From Candidatus Izemoplasmatales bacterium (GTDB lineage: Bacteria > Bacillota_I > Bacilli_A > Izemoplasmatales > Hujiaoplasmataceae): DNA of 11,320 nt. The translations under genes were made by a program, and so were the position numbers. Shown here one piece after another: positions 1 to 6,845 of this stretch. Every line of letters starts with the position of its first letter. The first letter of the stretch is position 1. The notes beneath the pieces are model-generated. The model worked only from the letters and a program-made list of their open reading frames with translations, was not told where the DNA came from and did no database searches. The stretch covers positions 1-11,320 of the forward strand of contig JAQUZK010000027.1 of NCBI GenBank assembly GCA_028691335.1, in the 5' to 3' direction.

Positions 1-1646
1 ATATGAATAATCCTGAAATAAATAGACTATTAAGAATTGCAGAGAAACTAAACGGATTATGTAGACATACATCAACTCATGCGGCAGGAATTATTATAAC
101 TGAAGAAAATATAAGAGAATATACTCCTACACAAATAGGTCTATTAGGTATGCTTCAAACGCAGTATGAAGCGAGCGATTTAGAGGCTTTAGGATTATTG
201 AAAATAGATTTTTTAGGGATTAGAAATTTATCAATTATTTCTGATACTTTAGATTTGATTAAGAAGAACGAGTATGTTGATATTGATATATATAGAATTC
301 CTATAAATGATGAAAAAACTTTTGAATTACTAAAAAGCGTAAATAGTTTAGGTATATTTCAATTAGAATCAGAGGGAATGATGAATCTAATGAGAAAGAT
401 GAGGATAGATAAGTTTTCTGATATAGCTACATGTATTTCTTTACACAGGCCAGGTCCAATGGAAAATATTCCGTCTTTTATTAGGAGAAGAAATAAAGAA
501 GAAAGAATAACTTATTTAAATACTGATTTATTACCGATATTAAAAGATACTCAAGGGATCATTGTTTATCAAGAGCAAATAATGAAGATAGCTAATAAAT
601 TTGCTGGATACTCTTTAGGAGAAGCGGATGTTTTAAGGAGAGCTGTAAGTAAAAAGAATAGAGATATATTAGAAAAGGAAAGAACTAAGTTTGTTTCTAG
701 AGTAGTTAAAGAAGGCTATCTTGAAGAACTTGGAGAACAACTTTATGATTATATAGTTAAGTTCGCTAATTATGGTTTTAATAAAAGTCACGCTGTAGCT
801 TATAGTTATGTTGCTTATTGGATGGCTTATTTAAAGGCTAATTATCCTAAATATTTTTTAGCTGTTTTATTAAATTCACAAATTGGTTCAGTTGTAGGTA
901 CTAAGAAGTACTTTATGGAATGCCAGAAATTAGGTATTAGTGTTTTACCTCCAAGAATTAATAAGTCCGGGGATTCATATAGATTTGAGGACAGTAACTT
1001 AAGATTTCCTTATAAAGGTATTAAAGGAATAGGTGAGATCATGGCTCAGAATATTGTTTTAATTCAAGAGGAAAACATAGTTAGTGATTTCGTTGATTTT
1101 ATTAAAAGAGGAAAAGATATCAGTGTTAATGTTATAGAGGCTCTTATTTTTTCTGGAGTATTTGATAATTTTGGTATTAATAAAAAAACATTAATTCATA
1201 ATATCAGCAATATTCAAAGTTATTTATCTTTTAATTCTCAAGGAGAGTTCAAGTATGTTGAGTATGAAGAGTATGATTTTATCTTCTTACAAAATAAAGA
1301 AAAGGAATTACTTGGTATCAATTTTGAGTATCATCCAATTCATGGTTATCAAAATGTAATTAAGAATAATAAATTAAAAGTTTTATCCGATGTTTTAAAT
1401 GATAATTTGAGTTTTGCGGAATTCATAGCGGTTATTAGTAAAGTCAAAAAATATACAACTAAAAATGGAAATGATATGGCTTTTGTAACCTTGGAGGATG
1501 AACTAAATAGCATTGATGGAGTAATATTCCCGAAAGTTTTTGCTAGCAAAGAAATTAAAGAGGGCAATGTATATATAGTAAAAGGAAAATTTGATTTGAA
1601 AAAAGATCGACAATCATTTATAATTGATGAGGTTAAAGAGATTTAG
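1..1646 (+). CDS. dnaE: DNA polymerase III subunit alpha (DnaE), 5'-truncated by window edge
   Basis: This is the catalytic subunit of a C-family replicative DNA polymerase, which extends DNA 5' to 3' at the fork or during error-prone synthesis. Only the C-terminal half is present: the frame is open to the left edge, and the first visible Met (position 3) is internal. Residues below count from that Met. The distal palm aspartate lies in KIDFLG (D69), followed by SLHRPGPMENIPSFI (146-160), YQEQIM (189-194) and the long fingers-region block FANYGFNKSHAVAYSYVAYW (254-273). A helix-hairpin-helix follows at about 334-355 (KGIKGIGEIM). An OB-fold at about 470-547 ends the protein, with a short tail as in Firmicute DnaE enzymes rather than the longer E. 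coli form. The upstream PHP domain and the first two catalytic Asp residues are outside the window. pfkA begins 12 nt after the stop, so the two are probably co-transcribed. Family assignment is secure. Whether it is the main replicase or the primer-extending partner of PolC cannot be told here. Confidence 0.97.
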   Translation, partial: MNNPEINRLLRIAEKLNGLCRHTSTHAAGIIITEENIREYTPTQIGLLGMLQTQYEASDLEALGLLKIDFLGIRNLSIISDTLDLIKKNEYVDIDIYRIPINDEKTFELLKSVNSLGIFQLESEGMMNLMRKMRIDKFSDIATCISLHRPGPMENIPSFIRRRNKEERITYLNTDLLPILKDTQGIIVYQEQIMKIANKFAGYSLGEADVLRRAVSKKNRDILEKERTKFVSRVVKEGYLEELGEQLYDYIVKFANYGFNKSHAVAYSYVAYWMAYLKANYPKYFLAVLLNSQIGSVVGTKKYFMECQKLGISVLPPRINKSGDSYRFEDSNLRFPYKGIKGIGEIMAQNIVLIQEENIVSDFVDFIKRGKDISVNVIEALIFSGVFDNFGINKKTLIHNISNIQSYLSFNSQGEFKYVEYEEYDFIFLQNKEKELLGINFEYHPIHGYQNVIKNNKLKVLSDVLNDNLSFAEFIAVISKVKKYTTKNGNDMAFVTLEDELNSIDGVIFPKVFASKEIKEGNVYIVKGKFDLKKDRQSFIIDEVKEI

Positions 1647-1658
1647 AGGTGAGATTTT

Positions 1659-2609
1659 ATGAAGATAGCAGTTTTAACTTCTGGGGGAGATGCTCCAGGA
1701 ATGAACGCCTGTGTTAGGGCAGTTGTACGTTCAACAATCAACTATGGGTATGAAGCTTATGGGGTTTTTGATGGATATAAAGGTTTGGTTGAGGGTAAAA
1801 TCAGAAAATTAGACCGCAATGATGTTGGGCAAATTTTAAATCGTGGAGGAACTATATTAGGTTCATCAAGATTAGAAAGTTTTAAAGAAAAAGAAGTAAG
1901 ACAAGTTGCAGTAGATAATTTAAAGGCTTTAGGTATAGATAATCTAGTTGTGATTGGTGGAGACGGTACATTTAGAGGTGCTATGGCTTTAAATGATATG
2001 GGAATCAATTGTATCGCAGTACCTGGGACAATTGATAATGATATTGCTTCTACTGAATTTACAATTGGTTTTTTTACAGCTTTAGATACTGCTATAGATG
2101 CTATTGATAAGTTAAGAGATACTTCATTTTCGCATCAACGATGTACTGTGGTTGAGGTGATGGGAAGAAATTGTGGAGATTTATCAATTTTTTCAGGTAT
2201 TGCTTGTGGAGCGGAAATTGTTATTACAAAAGATACTGGATATAATGAAGAAGAAATATTAAGACAAGTTCAAAGAGCTCAAAATATGGGAAAAAGACAT
2301 CTTATTGTAGTGGTTGCAGAACATATTACGGATGTTTCTAAACTAGCTAAGAAAATACAAGATAATTCTGGTTATGAAGCTAGAGCCACAGTTTTAGGCT
2401 ACATTCAAAGAGGTGGGACACCTAGTGCTTTTGATAGAATTCTTGCTAGTAAAATGGGTGTTCATGCTGTTGATTTATTAACAGAAGGAAAAGGTGGATT
2501 CGCTATTTATACTAAAAGTCTTGATGTTGGACATATTGAAATTAATGAGGCTTTAACAAAAGAAGTTAAACCAAGTGATTTGTATAAATATTTATCAAAA
2601 TTAAATTAG
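1659..2609 (+). CDS. pfkA: ATP-dependent 6-phosphofructokinase PfkA
   Basis: The enzyme phosphorylates fructose 6-phosphate to fructose 1,6-bisphosphate, the committed step of glycolysis, in the cytoplasm. The 316-aa length is typical of bacterial homotetrameric PfkA (about 320). The ATP loop is TSGGDAPGMNA (7-17), followed by GGDGT (100-104) and PGTIDND (122-128) with catalytic base D126. Gly at 103 and at 123 marks the ATP-using rather than the pyrophosphate-using type. HQR (159-161) and EVMGRNCG (166-173) form the sugar-phosphate site. Residues R20, R24, R53, R153 and E186 line up with the E. coli ADP/PEP effector site, so classical allosteric control is expected. The start is supported by an AGAGGTGAG Shine-Dalgarno overlapping the dnaE stop. 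It sits directly behind dnaE, a common order in Bacilli, but pyk does not follow. A strong hairpin terminator closes the unit instead. Confidence 0.97.
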   Translation: MKIAVLTSGGDAPGMNACVRAVVRSTINYGYEAYGVFDGYKGLVEGKIRKLDRNDVGQILNRGGTILGSSRLESFKEKEVRQVAVDNLKALGIDNLVVIGGDGTFRGAMALNDMGINCIAVPGTIDNDIASTEFTIGFFTALDTAIDAIDKLRDTSFSHQRCTVVEVMGRNCGDLSIFSGIACGAEIVITKDTGYNEEEILRQVQRAQNMGKRHLIVVVAEHITDVSKLAKKIQDNSGYEARATVLGYIQRGGTPSAFDRILASKMGVHAVDLLTEGKGGFAIYTKSLDVGHIEINEALTKEVKPSDLYKYLSKLN

Positions 2610-2617
2610 TAAAAATT

Positions 2618-2653
2618 AAAAAGAATTAGTCAGTTTAAAGACTAATTCTTTTT
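2618..2653. terminator. Bidirectional hairpin terminator shared by pfkA and the convergent radical SAM gene
   Basis: A perfect 14-bp stem is formed by 2618-2631 (AAAAAGAATTAGTC) and 2640-2653 (GACTAATTCTTTTT) around an 8-nt loop. T-runs follow on the plus strand (TTTTTGTTTG) and on the minus strand (TTTTTAATTTTTAC), so it can stop transcription from both sides. The right arm and part of the loop also encode the last residues and the stop codon of the minus-strand gene. Confidence 0.88.
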
Positions 2654-4293
2654 GTTTGATTTTCAGTATAATAATAAAATTCTCGTTGGCTAGGTTTGTA
2701 TAGGACAAGTAAATATCCGTCTTGATATTCGGTAACTAAAGTGTATTTGTATAGTTCGTCGATATTAAACTCTTGGTTTTGATTATGGAAAATTCTGATA
2801 ATTTGTTGTTTTTTAAAATTATTATTCCAAAAAATCTTTGGTTTTATTTTGTGGTGTGCTAAGTAATCTAGTTTAAGTAAATCAAAAAAGTGTGAATCAT
2901 AGATTTTTACTTCTTTTGAGAATTGGATTAAATTTTTGAAAAGGTCATATAATTGGTAATTATAATGATTAAGATTGAAAAGGTCATAATATGATGATAA
3001 GTCTAAGAAAAAATCGAAAGGATTTTTGTATTTCGGAATCAAGTATTTAAGACTATTATACATAAATCCTTTGTTCCAGTAGATTTCTAAAAAAGTTTCA
3101 ACTTTATGAATTATTATAGAATCATTTTTTGATAAGTATTTGTTTTCAATAATTTCGTAAGGAGGATTTAAGTCATAAATATAATTGTGTAAATGAGCTT
3201 CTTTTCTCATTTTTGTTCCTTTTAACATTTTTAAAAATCCTAATTGTAGTTCTTCAGAAAACAGATTGAATATTTGATTGAAGGTGTTTTTGAAACTAGA
3301 TAAATCCTCAAAAGGTAGACCAGCAATTAAGTCTAAATGTAATATAACATTGGTAGATTGAAGCTTTTTGATATTTTTGATCAATAAATCAGTGTTTTGA
3401 ATTCGATTAATTGATTTGTTTACAATATCGTTAGTTGATTGTACTCCTAGTTCAAATCTTATATAATTCTTTTTTAGATTAGTATGAAGATAATCAGTGA
3501 TTTCATCATCTAGCACGTCTCCGTTAATTTCAAATTGAAATACTGTGTCTTTATAATCTTTTTCAATTAGAATTTTAAAGAAATCTAAAGCAAGTTTTTT
3601 GTTTGCGTTAAAGGAGCGATCTAGAAATTTTATGGTTCTAGCTCCTTTTGAAATTAAGTAATCAATATTTAAAAAAACATTTTCTAGATTAAAAAATCGT
3701 AATCCTTTTTCTAAAGAGGCTAAGCAATAGCTACATTTGTAAGGGCAACCTCTAGAAAGTTCTACATATTGAATTTTCTTAGGGATATTAACAATGTCTT
3801 CTTCAAAAATGTAAGGATTTTTTAGTTTTGTTAGGTCTTTTATGTTTGTTCTAGTTGTTTCTTTTATAGTGTTTTCTATTTTGTAGCTTAGATTGGAGAT
3901 TTTGTCATAATTTTGATTATTGATTATTGCTTTTGTCAGTTGATTAAAAGTGATTTCTCCTTCGTTAACTACAATAAAATCAGCTAAATCATTTTTTAGA
4001 TATTCTTCAAATTCATAACTTACTTCTGGTCCGCCTAGAATGATTATAGGTTTGTTTTCTAGTGATTGTATTTTTTTTAATAGTTGCTTAATTATAGAAA
4101 TGTTCCAAATATAACAACTGAAACCTAAGATATTTGGATTTTCTAGAATAATTGAGTTGTAGATATCTTGGATGCCATCTTTGATTGTGAATTCTAAAAT
4201 TTTTGTTGAAAAATCACAGTTAGCTTTTAAATATCTAACTGCCATGTTTGTGTGTATGAATTTTGAGTTTATTCCTATTAGTATAACGTTCAT
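2635..4293 (-). CDS. B12-binding-type radical SAM protein (DUF4080-like C-terminus), substrate unknown
   Basis: This 552-aa protein belongs to the cobalamin-binding class of radical SAM enzymes, which typically methylate or rearrange unreactive carbons. The actual substrate is unknown. An N-terminal Rossmann-like B12-binding-type domain spans about 1-140 (MNVILIGINSKFIHTN at the start, LGGPEVSYE at 86-94). The classical DxHxxG cobalamin-ligating motif is not visible, so any cobalamin would be bound without the lower His ligand. The radical SAM barrel follows with CPYKCSYC (183-190: C183, C187, C190) for the 4Fe-4S cluster, then ELGVQS (281-286) and LDLIAGLP (320-327). The C-terminal third is rich in Tyr, Phe and Lys and resembles the DUF4080 region of Firmicute homologues, recognised by overall pattern only. 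The start has a GAGAGGT Shine-Dalgarno at 4298-4304. It stands alone, divergent from uvrB and convergent with pfkA, so its neighbours give no clue to its substrate. Confidence 0.85.
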   Translation of the reverse strand: MNVILIGINSKFIHTNMAVRYLKANCDFSTKILEFTIKDGIQDIYNSIILENPNILGFSCYIWNISIIKQLLKKIQSLENKPIIILGGPEVSYEFEEYLKNDLADFIVVNEGEITFNQLTKAIINNQNYDKISNLSYKIENTIKETTRTNIKDLTKLKNPYIFEEDIVNIPKKIQYVELSRGCPYKCSYCLASLEKGLRFFNLENVFLNIDYLISKGARTIKFLDRSFNANKKLALDFFKILIEKDYKDTVFQFEINGDVLDDEITDYLHTNLKKNYIRFELGVQSTNDIVNKSINRIQNTDLLIKNIKKLQSTNVILHLDLIAGLPFEDLSSFKNTFNQIFNLFSEELQLGFLKMLKGTKMRKEAHLHNYIYDLNPPYEIIENKYLSKNDSIIIHKVETFLEIYWNKGFMYNSLKYLIPKYKNPFDFFLDLSSYYDLFNLNHYNYQLYDLFKNLIQFSKEVKIYDSHFFDLLKLDYLAHHKIKPKIFWNNNFKKQQIIRIFHNQNQEFNIDELYKYTLVTEYQDGYLLVLYKPSQREFYYYTENQTKRISL

Positions 4294-4310
4294 AATTACC
4301 TCTCATAACT

Positions 4311-4319
4311 ATTTTAACA
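4311..4319 (-). promoter_or_regulatory. Extended -10 promoter for the radical SAM gene
   Basis: On the minus strand this reads TGTTAAAAT, an extended -10 (TGn plus TAAAAT) with no convincing -35 box at 17 nt. The predicted transcription start is near 4304, giving a leader of only about 11 nt that starts at the Shine-Dalgarno. Confidence 0.55.
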
Positions 4320-4354
4320 ATTAAGTTAATAAATAACTAGTTAAATCTCTTTTA

Positions 4355-4363
4355 TGTTATACT
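4355..4363 (+). promoter_or_regulatory. uvrB: Extended -10 promoter for uvrB
   Basis: TGTTATACT is an extended -10 element (TGn plus TATACT, one mismatch from consensus). No good -35 lies at the usual distance. Transcription would start near 4370, about 9 nt before the uvrB ATG, leaving room only for a minimal GGTGAT ribosome site. Confidence 0.6.
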
Positions 4364-4378
4364 AATATCGGTGATATT

Positions 4379-6340
4379 ATGGACAAATTTATTTTGAAAT
4401 CGGATTATAAGCCTACAGGCGATCAACCTAAAGCTATTGAGAATTTAGTTAATAATCTTAATAAGGGAGTTAAAGACCAAGTTTTATTAGGCGCTACAGG
4501 TACTGGAAAAACATATACTATTGCGAATGTAATTCAAGAAGTTAATAGACCGACTTTGGTTTTAGCTCATAACAAGACTTTGGCAGGACAATTATACTCA
4601 GAGTTTAAGTCTTTATTTCCTGATAACAGAGTAGAGTACTTTATTTCTTATTATGATTACTATCAGCCAGAGGCGTATGTCCCTGGAGCGGATATATATA
4701 TAGAAAAAGATGCTTCTATTAATGATGAAATAGATGAATTGAGACACGCAGCTACATCATCTTTGCTGGAAAGAAGAGATGTAATAATTGTTGCGAGTGT
4801 ATCTTGTATTTATGGTATTGGTGATCCTGAAGTATATAAAGCGGGAATGGTTACTTTGAGAAAAGGAGAATCGATATCTAGAGATGAACTGTTAAAGCGA
4901 CTTGTTGAAATTCTTTATGTTAGAAATGATGTTGATTTTGTCAGAGGTAGTTTTAGAGTGAGGGGAGATGTAATAGAGATTTTGCCTCCTTATCAAAAAA
5001 CAAAAGGAATTAGAGTTGAGTTAGATTTTGATGAAATTAAAAGGATTAGAGAGTTTAACATTGTAAGTGGAGAAATATATAAGGACTATGAAATTCTATC
5101 ATTGTTCCCTGCTTCCCACTTTTTAACTGATTCTAATAAACTAGAAGAAGCGTTACAAAGAATAAAAGCAGAGTTAGTAGATAGAATTAAGTATTTTAAA
5201 GATAACAATAAATTATTAGAAGCTGAGAGAATTGAACAAAGAACTATGTATGACCTTGAGATGTTAAAGGAAATGGGCACTGTTTCTGGTGTGGAGAATT
5301 ACTCAAGACATTTAGCTTTAAGAGATGAGGGGGAAACACCCTCGACTCTAATCGATTTTTTCCCTAATGACTTTGTTTTGGTAGTGGATGAATCACATGT
5401 TACATTACCTCAAGTAAGAGGTATGTATAATGGTGATAGATCTAGAAAGCAAACTTTAGTTGATTATGGATTTAGACTACCGAGCGCATTAGATAATAGG
5501 CCACTTAATTTCAATGAGTTTAATGACAAGATTAATCAAGTAATTTATGTGTCTGCGACTCCGGGAGATTATGAACTTGATAAATCCGAGGAGGTCATTG
5601 AACAAATAATTAGACCTACAGGATTAGTTGATCCTTTGATCGAAGTAAGAGATTCTATGAATCAAATTGATGATTTGTTAAATGAAATAGGTAGGACTAT
5701 TGAAAGAAATGAACGAACTTTAATTACTACTTTAACTATTAAAATGAGTGAAGACTTAACTAATCATTTAAAATCTTTAGGATATAAGGTTGGGTATTTG
5801 CACTCTAAAGTTAAATCATTAGAAAGAATGGAAATTATTAGAAAACTAAGATTGGGTGAGTTTGATATATTAGTGGGTATTAATTTATTAAGAGAAGGAT
5901 TGGATTTACCGGAGGTATCTCTTATAGCGATTCTTGATGCCGATAAAGAAGGTTTCTTAAGAAGTGACAAGTCTTTAATACAAACTATTGGTAGAGCTGC
6001 CAGAAATGTTAATGGTAAGGTTATTATGTACGCTAGTAATATTACTCAGTCAATGCAAAGAGCTATAGATGAAACAGATAGAAGAAGAAAAATTCAGGAA
6101 GAGTATAATTTGAAAAACGGAATTATCCCAACAACGATTCTTAAAAGTATTCCAGATTCAATCTCGATTAAGAGTGACGCTGAAACTGATACATATGATT
6201 TTGATAAACTAAGCAAAGCGGAAATAGAAAAGAATGTGGTTGTTCTTGAAAAACAAATGTTGGTATATGCAAAAGAACTTGATTTTGAACAAGCAGCGAG
6301 AATCAGAGATTTAATTTTTGAGTTGAAGAAAAACTTATAA
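4379..6340 (+). CDS. uvrB: Excinuclease ABC subunit UvrB
   Basis: UvrB is the damage-verifying helicase-like subunit of nucleotide excision repair. It is loaded by UvrA, then recruits UvrC for the dual incision. The full length of 653 aa is normal for the family. Walker A is GATGTGKT (38-45, K44). The damage-clamping beta-hairpin is YYDYYQPEAYVPGADIYIEK (91-110) with its tyrosines intact. The DEAD-type box is VVDESH (335-340). Later helicase motifs are VSATPGDYEL (391-400), GINLLREGLDLPEV (500-513) and QTIGRAARN (535-543). The C-terminal UVR helical hairpin that contacts UvrC covers about 615-652 and ends in FEQAARIRDLI. uvrA is not next to it, unlike in many Bacillota. Translation depends on a weak GGTGAT site very close to the predicted transcript start. 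A hairpin terminator follows 28 nt after the stop. Confidence 0.98.
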   Translation: MDKFILKSDYKPTGDQPKAIENLVNNLNKGVKDQVLLGATGTGKTYTIANVIQEVNRPTLVLAHNKTLAGQLYSEFKSLFPDNRVEYFISYYDYYQPEAYVPGADIYIEKDASINDEIDELRHAATSSLLERRDVIIVASVSCIYGIGDPEVYKAGMVTLRKGESISRDELLKRLVEILYVRNDVDFVRGSFRVRGDVIEILPPYQKTKGIRVELDFDEIKRIREFNIVSGEIYKDYEILSLFPASHFLTDSNKLEEALQRIKAELVDRIKYFKDNNKLLEAERIEQRTMYDLEMLKEMGTVSGVENYSRHLALRDEGETPSTLIDFFPNDFVLVVDESHVTLPQVRGMYNGDRSRKQTLVDYGFRLPSALDNRPLNFNEFNDKINQVIYVSATPGDYELDKSEEVIEQIIRPTGLVDPLIEVRDSMNQIDDLLNEIGRTIERNERTLITTLTIKMSEDLTNHLKSLGYKVGYLHSKVKSLERMEIIRKLRLGEFDILVGINLLREGLDLPEVSLIAILDADKEGFLRSDKSLIQTIGRAARNVNGKVIMYASNITQSMQRAIDETDRRRKIQEEYNLKNGIIPTTILKSIPDSISIKSDAETDTYDFDKLSKAEIEKNVVVLEKQMLVYAKELDFEQAARIRDLIFELKKNL

Positions 6341-6368
6341 TATAAGAAAAAATTAAAAAAATTAATTT

Positions 6369-6395
6369 AAAAAGCCAAAAAATTTGGCTTTTTTT
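6369..6395 (+). terminator. Rho-independent terminator of uvrB
   Basis: An 11-bp stem, AAAAAGCCAAA (6369-6379) with TTTGGCTTTTT (6383-6393), has a 3-nt A loop and a run of seven T (6389-6395). The flanking A-run makes it potentially active in both directions. Confidence 0.88.
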
Positions 6396-6448
6396 ATGTA
6401 ATGTTTAATAAAATTAATAAAAAAATTAAAAAAATTAAAAAAAAGTTG

Positions 6449-6476
6449 TTGACAGATAAAAAATAATTGATATAAT
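6449..6476 (+). promoter_or_regulatory. Near-consensus sigma-A promoter of the small-ORF/VanZ/DUF2089/MFS operon
   Basis: A perfect -35 TTGACA (6449-6454), a 16-nt spacer and a perfect -10 TATAAT (6471-6476) with an extended TG at 6468-6469 make this the strongest promoter in the window. The expected start is near 6483, giving a leader of about 92 nt before the first small ORF. Such a strong core usually implies high or repressible expression; the inverted repeat just downstream is a candidate control site. Confidence 0.85.
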
Positions 6477-6483
6477 TAAGGTG

Positions 6484-6535
6484 TAAGTTAAAAAAATTAA
6501 TAAATAGTTGACTGATGATTAATAAAATTAACTTA
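6484..6535 (+). repeat. Inverted repeat in the operon leader (hairpin or operator candidate)
   Basis: TAAGTTAA (6484-6491) is an exact inverted match of TTAACTTA (6528-6535). Inside it, ATTAAT (6496-6501) pairs with ATTAAT (6518-6523), with equal 4-nt A-only bulges on each side and a 16-nt central loop. It starts right at the predicted transcript start. It lacks a U-tract, so it is not a terminator. It could be a weak RNA hairpin or a pair of protein-binding half-sites. Confidence 0.5.
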
Positions 6536-6574
6536 TAAATGAAAACACATAATAGTGAATGGAGGGGACCTATT

Positions 6575-6697
6575 ATGAAAAAGGAAAAAGAAAGACTTGT
6601 AAGAATTTATAGCATCGGATTATGTCCAAGAGAATTTTGGAAACAAATGCTCTATCATGATAAGTGCGAGGTTAATAAAAATAAGAAATATTGTTAA
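6575..6697 (+). CDS. Small unrecognised protein, 40 aa, first gene of operon
   Basis: The function is not recognised. The ORF begins with MKKEKERLVRIYSIG, is highly basic, carries three Cys (17, 31, 40, the last being the C-terminal residue) and one Trp (22), and has no transmembrane segment or signal peptide. Support for translation is a strong GGAGGGG Shine-Dalgarno (6561-6567) at 7-nt spacing, in the leader of the strongest promoter in the window. An in-frame ATG at 6539 would add 12 residues but has no ribosome site and would place the GGAGGGG inside the gene. The stop codon overlaps the ribosome site of the next small ORF. It could be a genuine small protein, a leader peptide, or the remnant of a larger gene. 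No relation to the 44-aa ORF is visible. Confidence 0.55.
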   Translation: MKKEKERLVRIYSIGLCPREFWKQMLYHDKCEVNKNKKYC

Positions 6698-6710
6698 GAA
6701 AGGGGAAAAA

Positions 6711-6845
6711 ATGAAAAGTATAGCTAAAAGACTATCAGGTGACAATAATAAGAATCTATATATTGATAGATTTAATGGTGTTGATTCATCAATTGGAGGA
6801 TATTGGGAGAAAGTATATGCGAGCAAAGAGTACAAAAATAATTAG
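6711..6845 (+). CDS. Small unrecognised protein, 44 aa, overlapping the VanZ-type gene
   Basis: The function is not recognised. It is a hydrophilic peptide starting MKSIAKRLSGDN with a middle NLYIDRFNGVDSSIGGYW and a charged tail EKVYASKEYKNN. It has no Cys and no membrane segment. The ATG at 6711 is preferred over an in-frame ATG at 6657 because AAGAAAGGGG (6696-6705) lies 5 nt before it, while the earlier ATG has no ribosome site and would overlap the preceding small ORF. Its last 29 nt overlap the start of the VanZ-type gene in another frame, so the ribosome site of that gene (GGGAG, 6805-6809) lies inside this ORF. This arrangement suggests translational coupling, which favours real translation. 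It could be a coupling leader ORF or an independent small protein. Confidence 0.55.
   Translation: MKSIAKRLSGDNNKNLYIDRFNGVDSSIGGYWEKVYASKEYKNN

Larger units (their letters stand above)
6396..6574. other. AT-rich intergenic and leader region upstream of the small-ORF/VanZ operon
   Basis: Between the uvrB terminator and the first small ORF the sequence is almost pure A and T, with repeated AATTAA/ATTAATAAA words. It contains one strong promoter (6449-6476) and an inverted repeat (6484-6535). No well-initiated ORF was found before 6575. A 7-codon ORF at 6515-6538 has no ribosome site. Confidence 0.6.

Noticed and set aside
5326..5344. GAGGG ... CCCTC inverted repeat inside uvrB
   Set aside because: It encodes the conserved DEGETPST stretch of UvrB, has no U-tract, and needs no extra explanation.
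6508..6539. Second promoter (TTGACT with TATAAA) in the leader
   Set aside because: Spacing of 20 nt is too long, and the strong promoter just upstream suffices.
6539..6574. In-frame upstream ATG extending the first small ORF to 52 aa
   Set aside because: No ribosome site upstream; the GGAGGGG before 6575 would lie inside the coding region.
6657..6710. Upstream ATG giving a 62-aa version of the second small ORF
   Set aside because: No Shine-Dalgarno, and it overlaps the first small ORF; the ATG at 6711 has a strong site.
6739..6816. GTG start giving a longer (295-aa) VanZ-type protein
   Set aside because: No ribosome site precedes it, and the added residues read through most of the well-initiated 44-aa ORF. 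ATG 6817 has GGGAG at good spacing.
6620..6835. Minus-strand open frame opposite the small ORFs (71 codons)
   Set aside because: No ribosome site or promoter, and hydrophobic composition as expected from the complement of lysine/asparagine-rich sequence; most likely a shadow.
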